From a bacterium (GTDB lineage: Bacteria; Electryoneota; JAOADG01), in assembly GCA_026417415.1 (NCBI GenBank), contig JAOADG010000037.1, positions 124,001 to 188,000 of the forward strand: 64,000 nt of DNA, in the 5' to 3' direction. A program made the translations under genes and the position numbers. A model generated the notes under the pieces. It saw nothing but the letters and a program-made list of their open reading frames with translations, did not search any database and was not told the DNA's origin. Below, in pieces: positions 1-10,968 of the stretch. Numbering within the stretch: the stretch's first letter is position 1; every line of letters begins with the position of its first letter.

Positions 1-672
1 AGTCCTATTGTGGAAGAATACCTTTATCCTGCTTTAGAAGACCTCAAAATCGATATTGTGATTGATAAAGGACCTGGTGCTAGATCCATCACATTAAATT
101 TGACACCTTTTACATTAATCGGTGCTACCACACGTGCAGGGCTCATTACTGCACCTCTTAGAGCAAGATTTGGAGTCACTGCAAGATTGGATTACTACCC
201 GGTTAAAGATTTGGAGTTGATTGCAATTCGTAGTGCTAAGATATTAAATATCGAAATTGATGCTGATGCTTCTGTAGAAGTTGCAAGACGTTCAAGAGGA
301 ACACCAAGAATTGTAAATCGTTTATTAAGAAGGTTACGAGATTTTGCACAAGTGGAGGGAAAAGGAAAGATTACTTACGAAATCGCATTAAACAGTTTAC
401 AGCGGTTGGAAATAGATCATTATGGTTTAGATGAAATGGATAAACGAATTTTACTCACCATCATTCAAAAATTTAACGGTGGCCCTACAGGATTAAACAC
501 CATTGCTGTTGCTGTTGGAGAAGATGCGGGTACCATTGAAGAAGTTTATGAACCTTACCTAATTCAGGAAGGTTTTTTAGCACGAACACCGCGTGGCAGA
601 GTAGCAACACAACGTGCTTACGAACACTTTGGTATCATCAACAGAAATCTTAGTCAAGAAACACTGATTTGA
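1..672 (+). CDS. ruvB: Holliday junction branch migration DNA helicase RuvB (5'-truncated by window edge)
   Basis: Frame open from base 1 ([59 protein letters not shown]), typical RuvB; C-terminal winged-helix GYIRTPRGR-like segment. Confidence 0.96.
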   Translation, partial: SPIVEEYLYPALEDLKIDIVIDKGPGARSITLNLTPFTLIGATTRAGLITAPLRARFGVTARLDYYPVKDLELIAIRSAKILNIEIDADASVEVARRSRGTPRIVNRLLRRLRDFAQVEGKGKITYEIALNSLQRLEIDHYGLDEMDKRILLTIIQKFNGGPTGLNTIAVAVGEDAGTIEEVYEPYLIQEGFLARTPRGRVATQRAYEHFGIINRNLSQETLI

Positions 673-689
673 AGATCATAGAACGTGAA

Positions 690-1790
690 ATGAATCCGCA
701 TCCCATTGAATTATCATTCTATGATTTTGATTTACCTCAACACTTAATTGCTCAGTTCCCTATAGAACCACGTGATCATGCGAAATTGTTGATCTACTTT
801 CGTTCACAAGATCGAATTGAGCATCGGCACATATACGATCTTCCTGAATATTTGAACGAGAATGATCTTCTGGTACTTAACAATAGCAAGGTAATACCTG
901 CACGTCTATTCGCAACTGGAAAAGAAGGCGGTCGTTTAGAAGTATTTCTAATAGAACCTTTACAATTGATAGATAATCAGTTTGTTACTGCTGAATACGG
1001 TCAATCCTTTAATAGGGAACATTTTACTTATTGGAAAATACTTTGTAAACCATCCAAAAGATTTCACCGAAATGATGTATTTGCTTTACCTAAAGGTGGT
1101 TGGATTGAAATCCTTGAAGTAAATGCAAAAGGAGAAAGGATAGGTAGAATAGATTTTCCACCCGGTATGACCTTTGAACAATGGTTAAACCAAGCTGGAA
1201 CGGTGCCATTACCACCTTATATCGAAAGAAAACCAAATGAACAAGATAAAAATAGATACCAAACAATCTATGCTTCAAGTTATGGCTCAGTTGCTGCACC
1301 TACTGCTGGCTTACATTTTACCGAACAACTCCTACAGAAAATCAAATCCAAAAACATATCTATTGCAGAACTTACTTTGCATGTAGGGTTAGGTACATTT
1401 CAACCCATCCGTGCTCAAACAATTTCAGATCATTCAATAATGCCAGAAGTATTTGAATTACCTTTTCAAACTATACAACAACTTAACAAAACAAAAGAAA
1501 AAAATGGTAGAATCGTAGCAGTAGGAACCACCTCTACACGAGTATTAGAAACTTTCGCTTGGAGAAAAGTCAATCAATCACTTACGGGAAAAAGTGATTT
1601 GTACATTTATCCCGGTTATCAGTTTCAAGTGGTGGATGCTTTACTGACCAATTTTCACTTACCCAAATCATCATTATTTCTTTTGGTCTGTGCCTTTTTA
1701 GGACGTGAAAAAGCGCTTGAAATCTACAAGATAGCAATCCAAGAAAACTATCGTTTTTATAGTTATGGCGATGCCTGTTTATTCCTCTAA
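690..1790 (+). CDS. queA: S-adenosylmethionine:tRNA ribosyltransferase-isomerase
   Basis: FDLPQHLIAQFPIEPRDHAKLL, AAPTAGLHFTEQLL, TNFHLPKSSLFLLVCAFLG motifs; start taken at ATG 690 (TTG at 669 also possible). Confidence 0.95.
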   Translation: MNPHPIELSFYDFDLPQHLIAQFPIEPRDHAKLLIYFRSQDRIEHRHIYDLPEYLNENDLLVLNNSKVIPARLFATGKEGGRLEVFLIEPLQLIDNQFVTAEYGQSFNREHFTYWKILCKPSKRFHRNDVFALPKGGWIEILEVNAKGERIGRIDFPPGMTFEQWLNQAGTVPLPPYIERKPNEQDKNRYQTIYASSYGSVAAPTAGLHFTEQLLQKIKSKNISIAELTLHVGLGTFQPIRAQTISDHSIMPEVFELPFQTIQQLNKTKEKNGRIVAVGTTSTRVLETFAWRKVNQSLTGKSDLYIYPGYQFQVVDALLTNFHLPKSSLFLLVCAFLGREKALEIYKIAIQENYRFYSYGDACLFL

Positions 1791-2952
1791 ATTTTATGCG
1801 ATTATTGTTGCTGCTGGAAAAAGCGTTCGCTATGGTGAACAATTGCCCAAACAATTTCAACCTCTGCTTGGAAAGCCAGTATTTGAATGGTCTTTGCAGG
1901 TATTTCAAGAAATTGATGAAATCGATGAAATGGTTTTAGTTTTACCTGAAAGCGATATACAATCATGGGAAGAATATATTTATAACAAATACTCTAAAGT
2001 CAAAAAAGTAATTGCTGGTGGTGAAACTCGATTTCAATCCGTTAGAAATGGTATCCAATACATTAAAGAAACTGATTCCTATGTTTTAATTCACGATGCA
2101 GCAAGAGCAGGAATAACAAAAGAGATCATTACAAGCGTCATACAAAAAGTAAAAGAAGCCAAAGTAGTATTACCTTTACTTGACATAGTAGATACATTGA
2201 AACAGGTTGAGGGTGATCAAGTCATTCATACACTACCGAGGACGAAAATAAAATGTGCACAAACCCCACAAGCATTTTATCTACCTATTTTATTAGATTG
2301 TATGGAAAAAGCAACCGATCAGGAAATATCAATCACGGATGAAATTCAGCTTATTGAAAAGTATTCACAACAAATCGTAACCTATGTTGAAGGAAGTGTA
2401 AGAAACTTAAAAATCACTACTAAAGAGGATCTTGAAATCTTGAGCAAGTTACTATCTCCTTCTAAAAACAGCATCTATCGTAGCGGAATTGGATATGATA
2501 TTCACCCTTTTAGTTCAGGTAGAAAACTTATTTTGGGAGGTGTAGAAATTCCTCATCCTTACGGATTGCATGGACATAGTGACGCCGATGTATTGTGTCA
2601 CGCAATTGCAGATGCAATTTTAGGTGCTGCTGCTTTCGGTGATATTGGGATTCATTTCCCTAATACAGATGAAAAGTATCAAGATGTGTCCAGTATATGG
2701 ATACTTTCAGAAGTAGGCAAAATGATTCGACAAAATGGATTTGAAATCGTTCATATTGATTCAACCTTAATTTTAGAAACCCCTAAAATTTTACCTTATC
2801 GTGAACAAATGATCCAAAACCTTAGTCAGGCACTCTCATTACCATCCTCTTCAATATCTTTAAAAGCGACTACTAACGAAACACTGGGAGCCATTGGTAG
2901 AAAAGAAGGTGCTGCTGCCTTCGCGATAGCTACCTTACGATATTATGATTGA
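1765..2952 (+). CDS. ispDF: Bifunctional IspD/IspF (MEP cytidylyltransferase / MECDP synthase)
   Basis: N-terminal IIVAAGKSVRYGEQLPKQFQPLLGKPV (IspD) fused to RSGIGYDIHPFSSGRKLILGGVEIPHPYGLHGHSDADVLCHAIADAILGAA (IspF) in one ORF. Confidence 0.94.
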   Translation: MAMPVYSSKFYAIIVAAGKSVRYGEQLPKQFQPLLGKPVFEWSLQVFQEIDEIDEMVLVLPESDIQSWEEYIYNKYSKVKKVIAGGETRFQSVRNGIQYIKETDSYVLIHDAARAGITKEIITSVIQKVKEAKVVLPLLDIVDTLKQVEGDQVIHTLPRTKIKCAQTPQAFYLPILLDCMEKATDQEISITDEIQLIEKYSQQIVTYVEGSVRNLKITTKEDLEILSKLLSPSKNSIYRSGIGYDIHPFSSGRKLILGGVEIPHPYGLHGHSDADVLCHAIADAILGAAAFGDIGIHFPNTDEKYQDVSSIWILSEVGKMIRQNGFEIVHIDSTLILETPKILPYREQMIQNLSQALSLPSSSISLKATTNETLGAIGRKEGAAAFAIATLRYYD

Positions 2953-3595
2953 AAAGTTTGTATTGGAAGTTGCAATTTGGTTAGACGGAATCCATTCCGC
3001 ATGGATTTACGGTGCAATTTTTTTTATCTGTTTTATTGAGAACATTTTTTTCCCATTTCCAGGCGATGTGTTGCTGGTATTTTCTGCGATCTATGTTCAA
3101 CAAGGTAGAATAGAATTGTTTCCTGCTTACCTTGTTTCTGTAACAGGTGCAGCACTTGGTTATTTTTGTTTTTATGGGATACTTAGATGGTCTAGTACAA
3201 TTTTAGATCGACCATTTTTTCGCAAGTTTTTTCCTATAGAAGAACAGTTACGTGTAGAAAGATTGTTTAATAAACATGGGAATTGGCTAATTGCCATGAA
3301 CCGTTTTGTTACTGGAATACGATCTATGGTAGCAGTAGTAGCTGCCATTGCGAAATACAATCCTATTAAATTCATATTATTTACTACCATTAGTAGTGCT
3401 TTATACAATATCGTTCTTTTTTTCATTGGTTATTTAATTGGGGATTCGTTAAAGACCATTGATCAAATGGTTCATGAAGCCGCAAGGTTGTTAAAAATTT
3501 TTGGATGGTTTCCGGTTACATTGACTACAGGTGTAATCATTTTTATTACCATTTATATCTATCGTATGTACCGAAAGAAAAAGGCAAAATCATGA
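2945..3595 (+). CDS. DedA family membrane protein
   Basis: FIENIFFPFPGDVLLVFSA..., GNWLIAMNRFVTGIRSMVAVVAA motif; multiple TM segments. Confidence 0.88.
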   Translation: MIEKFVLEVAIWLDGIHSAWIYGAIFFICFIENIFFPFPGDVLLVFSAIYVQQGRIELFPAYLVSVTGAALGYFCFYGILRWSSTILDRPFFRKFFPIEEQLRVERLFNKHGNWLIAMNRFVTGIRSMVAVVAAIAKYNPIKFILFTTISSALYNIVLFFIGYLIGDSLKTIDQMVHEAARLLKIFGWFPVTLTTGVIIFITIYIYRMYRKKKAKS

Positions 3596-4965
3596 ATGTT
3601 CGTGTTCGGTTTGCACCTTCACCAACGGGTGAATTGCACATCGGTGGTTTAAGGACCGCTCTGTACGATTTTTTATTTGCAAAAAAACACAATGGAACTT
3701 TCGTTCTAAGAATTGATGATACCGATCGAACAAGATATGTAGAAGGGGCTGAAGAACGACTAACTCAATTGTTAGAACAATTTGAAATTATCGCCGATGA
3801 ATCTCCACAAACGGGAGGTCCCTTTGCACCTTATCGACAATCTGAACGCTTACAATTGTATAAGCAGGCAATAGAAACTTTGTTACAAAACGGAGCAGTG
3901 TATCGTTGTTTTTGTACACCGGATCGAATCAATGCTGTTCAAGCCGTACGCAAAGCACAAAAGCTACCTCCAAGATACGATAGACATTGCAGAAATCTAT
4001 CTATTGAGGAATCCAATAAACTTGCAGATACACAACCTTATACCATTCGCATTGCTATTCCAGATCGTGATATCCTTGTAGAAGATCAATTAAGAGGAAC
4101 AATTGTATTCAAAGCAGGTGCTACGGATGATGCCATTTTAATTAAAACGGATGGTTTTCCAACTTATCATCTGGCTACGGTGGTAGATGATTATGAAATG
4201 AAAATATCGGATGTTATCCGTGGTGAAGAATGGTTACCATCGCTTCCTATTCATAAAACTATTGCTGATGGATTAAACATTCAGTTACCTAATTTCTATC
4301 ATATTGGTTTATTGGTGGATGAAACTGGTAAAAAATTATCTAAAAGAACAGGTGGTGCTGAAGTTCGTGAATGGTTAGAAAAAGGAATATCAAAACAAGC
4401 CATAGTAAATGCAGTTGTTAGATTAGGTTGGGATGCTGGAACACCTGAATTATTAACTATGGAACAGTTGATTCAAAAATTTGAGTTAATCCAAGTCTCT
4501 CCTCATGCTGCAATTGTCTCAGAAAATCATTTTGACCATTTTTCAAGAGAGTTTATCAAAAAAGCAGAAATATCTCAACTGCTTGATGAGTTTCCAAAAC
4601 TTCAAAAATTCACTTCAAAACCTGATTTTACTGAAGTACTATCTTTTGCAAGAGAGGAAGCAAGCGATCTAAAAGAGTTTTATCAAGCGGTCAATGAGTG
4701 GTACAATTTGAAGGAAATAAAAACCATCACGTTTGAAGAAAATCTTCCCACTGAATTAAAAGTGGTCATTCAACAGACTGATTTTCAACAAGTAGATCCG
4801 AAAGATTGGTTAAGTAACTTATCAAAACAGACAGGATTAAAAGGAAAAAATTTGTGGTTACCATTAAGAAAAAAATTGACTGGAAAAGAGCACGGTCCTG
4901 AAATTATCCGAATCATCCAATTTCTCGGATTAGAAAGAGTAAAACAATTATTAACTGCAGAATAA
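3592..4965 (+). CDS. gltX: Glutamate--tRNA ligase
   Basis: VRFAPSPTGELHIGGLRTALYDFLFAKK and KLSKRTGG class I aaRS motifs; ATG at 3592 preferred over ORF start 3505. Confidence 0.95.
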   Translation: MNVRVRFAPSPTGELHIGGLRTALYDFLFAKKHNGTFVLRIDDTDRTRYVEGAEERLTQLLEQFEIIADESPQTGGPFAPYRQSERLQLYKQAIETLLQNGAVYRCFCTPDRINAVQAVRKAQKLPPRYDRHCRNLSIEESNKLADTQPYTIRIAIPDRDILVEDQLRGTIVFKAGATDDAILIKTDGFPTYHLATVVDDYEMKISDVIRGEEWLPSLPIHKTIADGLNIQLPNFYHIGLLVDETGKKLSKRTGGAEVREWLEKGISKQAIVNAVVRLGWDAGTPELLTMEQLIQKFELIQVSPHAAIVSENHFDHFSREFIKKAEISQLLDEFPKLQKFTSKPDFTEVLSFAREEASDLKEFYQAVNEWYNLKEIKTITFEENLPTELKVVIQQTDFQQVDPKDWLSNLSKQTGLKGKNLWLPLRKKLTGKEHGPEIIRIIQFLGLERVKQLLTAE

Positions 4966-4975
4966 CGAGGAACCT

Positions 4976-5995
4976 ATGAGAATTGTTGTGTTAATGGGTG
5001 GAGAATCTACAGAACGATTGGTTTCATTCAAATCTGGTGAAGCGGTTGCAAATGGATTAACGCGGCTAGGGCATGAAGTGTATAAAATGGATCCAGTATT
5101 TCCTAAACAATGGGTCACATCAGACCAAAAATTGTTTACTGGAAGTGTTGGTGAAAAACCGCCAGAAAATTTGTTAGAACTCCCTAAAGCAACCTTACGA
5201 AGATTAGAGGAACTCCTCGAAGAATTACAAATTTTGTCTCCGGATATCGTCTTTCCAGTATTGCATGGTGGTCCCGGTGAAGATGGCACTTTACAGGGAT
5301 TATTAGAGTGGGCAAATATCCCTTTTGTAGGTTCATCTTCTTTAACTTGTCATATCGCAATGGACAAGATGATCACCAAGAAATTGTTAGAGGCAGATGG
5401 AATAAAAACACCACGATGGTTGTTCTATTCTAAGCATTCAAAATTTGATCGGCAACAAGTGGAAGAGGATATTCAAACAAGTTTCGGATACCCTTGCATC
5501 GTTAAACCCAATAGCGGTGGTTCTACAGTTGGGATGACCATATTGCCCAATGCGAAAGGTCTTAAAGAAGCCATTGACATCGTTCTACAATTAAACGATG
5601 ATCTATTAATTGAAGAATTTATTGAAGGAAGAGAATTGACAGTTGCAGTTATTGCAGATGAGGTAATGCCGACCATTGAAGTGGTTCCCAAAAGTGGTTT
5701 TTACGATTATACTTCAAAATATACTGTTGGCAAGACCGAATACATTTGTCCAGCCAATTTAACTCCTGTTGAAATGAAACAATCTATGGAACTTGGAAAA
5801 AAAGTGTGGGATATTTTACAAGCGCGTGGATTTGGTAGATCCGACTTTAGGTTAACACCAAAAGGAGAAATGTATTGTTTAGAATTCAATACGATTCCAG
5901 GAATGACTGAATTGTCATTGGTACCAAAAGCTGCTGCTGCAAAAAACATCACTTTTGATCAAGTGCTTGAAATGATTCTTTCTACGGTTAAGTAA
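4976..5995 (+). CDS. ddl: D-alanine--D-alanine ligase
   Basis: MGGESTERLVSFKSGEAV, VFPVLHGGPGEDGTLQGLLE, EFNTIPGMTELSLVPKAA. Confidence 0.94.
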   Translation: MRIVVLMGGESTERLVSFKSGEAVANGLTRLGHEVYKMDPVFPKQWVTSDQKLFTGSVGEKPPENLLELPKATLRRLEELLEELQILSPDIVFPVLHGGPGEDGTLQGLLEWANIPFVGSSSLTCHIAMDKMITKKLLEADGIKTPRWLFYSKHSKFDRQQVEEDIQTSFGYPCIVKPNSGGSTVGMTILPNAKGLKEAIDIVLQLNDDLLIEEFIEGRELTVAVIADEVMPTIEVVPKSGFYDYTSKYTVGKTEYICPANLTPVEMKQSMELGKKVWDILQARGFGRSDFRLTPKGEMYCLEFNTIPGMTELSLVPKAAAAKNITFDQVLEMILSTVK

Positions 5996-6839
5996 GAGCA
6001 TAAACATCTTTAATCAATGGTCCTTTATCATTCCATTCAATTGTACAGGAATGGAGAAAAGGATCATGTTCAAAGAATAAAATCCACTCTTCTTTTGCAG
6101 CTTTTGGAAGCCATTTCTTTTTTTCTTCAATTGTTGTAAGAGGATAAAGATCATACCCCATTACCCACGCCAATGGCAAATGGGCAGAAGTAGGGATCAT
6201 ATCTGCGCAATACAATACTGAATGTTTCCCTTCACCGATTTTTACTAATTGTTGACCGATTGTATGACCATTGGTTTCTATCACCTGAATTCCAGGAAGA
6301 ATTTCTTGATTCCCTTCAACAAACACAACCAATCCAGCATCATAAAGTGGTAAATAGTTTTCTTGCAAGTAACTCGCACGATCCTTTTCATTAGGTGTTT
6401 CTGCATGTTTCCAATTGGATTTTTGGACATACACCTTAGCATTCGGAAGTGTAGGCATCAATTTGTGATTTGTATCATATTTCGTTGCACCACCAACATG
6501 ATCAAAGTGTAAATGCGTAACAATAACATCCGTAACTTGGGATGGTTGAATTCCTTTTGCCAATAGTGCATTTTCTAAAGGTGAATATAGAGGTTGAATG
6601 GAATACATCTCTTTGAGTTTAGGTGACCATTTGTCTCCGATACCGACGTCAATTAGAATGATTTTTCCTTCACCCCGAATGAGTAAACTGCGGAGTGATA
6701 AAGGGATACGATTAAGTTCGTCGGATGCGATTTTAGAGTTCCACAATACTTTGGGAACGACACCAAACATCGCGCCACCATCAAGTGCAAAGGTACCGGT
6801 TACCAGTGGTTCTAACGTATAAGAATCAATAGAGAACAT
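5988..6839 (-). CDS. MBL-fold metallo-hydrolase
   Basis: THLHFDHVGG zinc motif, ETNGHTIGQQLV, CADMIPTSAH, FEHDP. Confidence 0.9.
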   Translation of the reverse strand: MFSIDSYTLEPLVTGTFALDGGAMFGVVPKVLWNSKIASDELNRIPLSLRSLLIRGEGKIILIDVGIGDKWSPKLKEMYSIQPLYSPLENALLAKGIQPSQVTDVIVTHLHFDHVGGATKYDTNHKLMPTLPNAKVYVQKSNWKHAETPNEKDRASYLQENYLPLYDAGLVVFVEGNQEILPGIQVIETNGHTIGQQLVKIGEGKHSVLYCADMIPTSAHLPLAWVMGYDLYPLTTIEEKKKWLPKAAKEEWILFFEHDPFLHSCTIEWNDKGPLIKDVYALT

Positions 6840-6931
6840 AATTCACCTGATTAAAAAAAATTGATACGAGTTTTCTTAAATGGTTTACAACCATAAAAAT
6901 ATGTAATTTATAGTAAATTGTAGGTGAAAAT

Positions 6932-7972
6932 ATGAAATACAAATTGCTTCTTTTTCTCACTATCATTTTTGTCTTAGCATTGGGCTGTAATCAAGACGAT
7001 GATAATAAACCAAAACCCAATGGAAACAACATCAAAAGACCAGGTGATTGGCGATGGCCTGAAACGCCCGATTCAGAAGGTATTCATTATGGTGAACAGA
7101 TGCTAATACCGGGCGGTACTTTTGAGATGGGTTGGCGTGACGGTGAACCTCAACCTGAGAATACTGATGGTACAAGACCTACTTTTCAAGTAACTGTGAG
7201 TTCATTCTATTTGGATAAGTATGAAGTCACTAATGCGGCATTTCGCGATTATGTCAATCAAGAAAGACCCACCGATAGTTTACTTATTCCCGATGATTTC
7301 CTATTAGTACCTGCAAATGAATTGTGGTATGGTGATTCCGTGGGGCATGCCAATTACCCTGTTCAACCCATTTCTTGGTGGGCTGCAGTATTTTATGCTA
7401 ATTGGAGGAGTAGATTAGAGGGATTGGACGAGGCCTATCAGATCAGCGGATCTAATGGAAACTATCAAATCGTATGGGACAGAACCAAAAATGGATATCG
7501 CTTGCCTACAGAAGCCGAATGGGAATTCGCTGCACGCGGTGGAAATTTGCAACGTCATTACGCTTGGGGAAACCATTATTTTTATGACACCTTAAGACAC
7601 ATTGCATATTGTAGTTTTTATAGCAATGCTTATCGGAATGTCTGGAACATTCCTGAATCCTATGCCACAAGCATACGAATTGGTAAAATTGGACGATTTA
7701 GACCCAACAATTCACCATTTGGGAATGGTTCAGGGGTATGGGGAAATTTGGATTTGAACGGAAATTCAGATGAATGGGTTTGGGATTGGTATGGTCCTTA
7801 TACGAACTCTCCTAAGATCAATCCAACTGGTCCAGCAAGCGGTACTGAAAAAGTAAGACGTGGAGGAAATGCAATAAATTCAATCTTGCGATTGTACAAT
7901 TATGATCGCAATCGTTTTCGCATTAATAGTAGAGCATCCACCGGATTTCGTTTAGCAAGAAATTATCAGTAA
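6932..7972 (+). CDS. SUMF1/FGE-fold lipoprotein (formylglycine-generating-enzyme-like, lacks catalytic Cys pair)
   Basis: Lipobox LALGC; MLIPGGTFEMGWRDGE, FYLDKYEVTNAAFRDYV, GYRLPTEAEWEFAARGG, NSDEWVWDWYG, STGFRLAR. Confidence 0.88.
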   Translation: MKYKLLLFLTIIFVLALGCNQDDDNKPKPNGNNIKRPGDWRWPETPDSEGIHYGEQMLIPGGTFEMGWRDGEPQPENTDGTRPTFQVTVSSFYLDKYEVTNAAFRDYVNQERPTDSLLIPDDFLLVPANELWYGDSVGHANYPVQPISWWAAVFYANWRSRLEGLDEAYQISGSNGNYQIVWDRTKNGYRLPTEAEWEFAARGGNLQRHYAWGNHYFYDTLRHIAYCSFYSNAYRNVWNIPESYATSIRIGKIGRFRPNNSPFGNGSGVWGNLDLNGNSDEWVWDWYGPYTNSPKINPTGPASGTEKVRRGGNAINSILRLYNYDRNRFRINSRASTGFRLARNYQ

Positions 7973-7988
7973 AAAAAGTAAATGAAAA

Positions 7989-8022
7989 GGGGCATTCAAA
8001 GGGAATGCCCCAAATCGTTTTT
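7989..8022. terminator. Intrinsic terminator (GGGGCATTC-loop-GAATGCCCC, T-rich tail)
   Basis: Perfect 9-bp stem 7989-7997/8003-8011 followed by TCGTTTTT, between convergent genes. Confidence 0.85.
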
Positions 8023-8045
8023 AAGAAAGAGGTTCAGAAATAGGT

Positions 8046-9167
8046 TTATAATCTTTCAGCGATTGCCTTAGCCATATCAATGGTAGAGGAGGTTCCACCC
8101 ATATCATAGGTACGAACCTTACCCTCTTTAATAACTTCAGCAACAGCTCGTTCCACTTCTTTACCTAATTCCTCTTCTCCCAAATAGTCAAGCATTAGTT
8201 TAGCAGATAAAATAGTAGCAATAGGATTCACTTTGTACTGGCCAGCGTACTTTGGTGCAGAACCGTGTGAAGGTTCAAAGATTCCAATCTTAAGTCCAAT
8301 GTTTCCAGAACAACCAAAGCCAAGCCCACCAACAAGTTGTGCGCCTAAATCCGATACTATATCACCAAACATATTTGGGCAAACCAAGACATCATAATTG
8401 AATGGATTTTTCAATAACCACATGGTAATTGCATCAACATTGGCATCATCCATTTCAATTTCGGGATAATCTTTGGCAACTTCTTTTGCGGTATCTAAAA
8501 ACAATCCTTCGGTTGCACGAATCACATTGGCTTTATGGATGATGGTGACTTTCTTCCGCTTATGTTTTCGGGCGTATTCAAAACCAGCACGAATGATTCG
8601 ATCAGATCCTTTTTTTGTGTTGATTTTACAAGAAATTGCATATTCGTCAAGATTTAGTTTAGCAAATGGTGAAAAGTTTTTTGAAAGTTGGTTTAACAAA
8701 TCTCTTAATTCTGCAGGTACAGGATTAAACTCAACACCACAATACATATCTTCAGTGTTTTCGCGAAAGACGACAATATCAATACCATCACGATAATTTA
8801 AAGGATTCCCCTCGTATGCTTTGCAAGGTCGTAAACAAGTATAAAGGTCAAAAATTTGTCGCATACGTACGATTGGGGAACGGTAGGTAAGGCCTTTCCC
8901 TTGCAATTCCGGAATCAATTCTTGTTCGGCTTGTTTGACAGGTTTGGAGGTGATAGCACCAAACATTGCAGCATCTACGTTTTTTAACATTTCAATCGTT
9001 CTAATAGGCAAGGCATCACCTTCTTTACACCAGAATTCCCAACCGACATCACCATGAATATATTCAGCTTTAAGGGGTAATTTATCCAATACGATTTTAC
9101 AAGCATCTAGTACATCTACACCAACACCATCTCCAGGTAGCCAACCAATTTTATACTCTTTTGACAT
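8046..9167 (-). CDS. Isocitrate/isopropylmalate dehydrogenase family protein
   Basis: IGWLPGDGVGVDV, FRENTEDMYCGVEF, CPNMFGDIVSDLGAQLVGGLG, HGSAPKYAGQYKVNP; start at ATG 9167 (MSKEYKIG) with AAAGGAGA upstream. Confidence 0.9.
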   Translation of the reverse strand: MSKEYKIGWLPGDGVGVDVLDACKIVLDKLPLKAEYIHGDVGWEFWCKEGDALPIRTIEMLKNVDAAMFGAITSKPVKQAEQELIPELQGKGLTYRSPIVRMRQIFDLYTCLRPCKAYEGNPLNYRDGIDIVVFRENTEDMYCGVEFNPVPAELRDLLNQLSKNFSPFAKLNLDEYAISCKINTKKGSDRIIRAGFEYARKHKRKKVTIIHKANVIRATEGLFLDTAKEVAKDYPEIEMDDANVDAITMWLLKNPFNYDVLVCPNMFGDIVSDLGAQLVGGLGFGCSGNIGLKIGIFEPSHGSAPKYAGQYKVNPIATILSAKLMLDYLGEEELGKEVERAVAEVIKEGKVRTYDMGGTSSTIDMAKAIAERL

Positions 9168-9248
9168 GGATTCTCCTTTCTTGATGAATTGATAATGAGG
9201 ATTAAAGTGGAAGTCGCAATATACGAAAAAATTCACATTTGTAAAAAG

Positions 9249-9470
9249 TTAAGGAACCGGATCGTAACCCCCTGGGTGCCAGGGACCGCACCGAAGTATG
9301 CGTTTTAATGTTAACCATGTTCCTTTAATTGCACCATATTTACGAATGGCTTCTTCACCATAATGACTACAAGTGGGTTGAAAACGGCATTGATTCCCTA
9401 AAATTGGTGAAAGAGTAAGACGGTAGAGATGAATCAATTTGATGAGTAGGGTTCGCATAAATAACATCAT
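9249..9470 (-). CDS. yidD: Membrane protein insertion efficiency factor YidD
   Basis: [59 protein letters not shown]. Confidence 0.95.
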   Translation of the reverse strand: MMLFMRTLLIKLIHLYRLTLSPILGNQCRFQPTCSHYGEEAIRKYGAIKGTWLTLKRILRCGPWHPGGYDPVP

Positions 9471-9499
9471 TTGACTTTATTAAAGGTAATGAATATTAT
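9471..9499 (+). promoter_or_regulatory. Sigma70-like promoter for ahcY leader
   Basis: TTGACT (9471-9476), 17-bp spacer, TATTAT (9494-9499). Confidence 0.6.
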
Positions 9500-9506
9500 T
9501 ACAAAA

Positions 9507-10912
<1,406 letters not shown>

Positions 10913-10930
10913 GAGTTAGTAAAAAGGAAT

Positions 10931-10967
10931 AACCAAAGGGCGAGTTTTACTCGCCCTTTGGTTTTGT
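10931..10967. terminator. Bidirectional intrinsic terminator
   Basis: 14-bp stem AACCAAAGGGCGAG (10931-10944)/CTCGCCCTTTGGTT (10950-10963) flanked by A- and T-runs between convergent genes. Confidence 0.9.
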
Positions 10968-10968
10968 T

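Noticed and set aside
1582-1908. 108-aa minus-strand ORF across queA/ispDF
   Set aside because: Antisense to two conserved genes; no recognisable domain.
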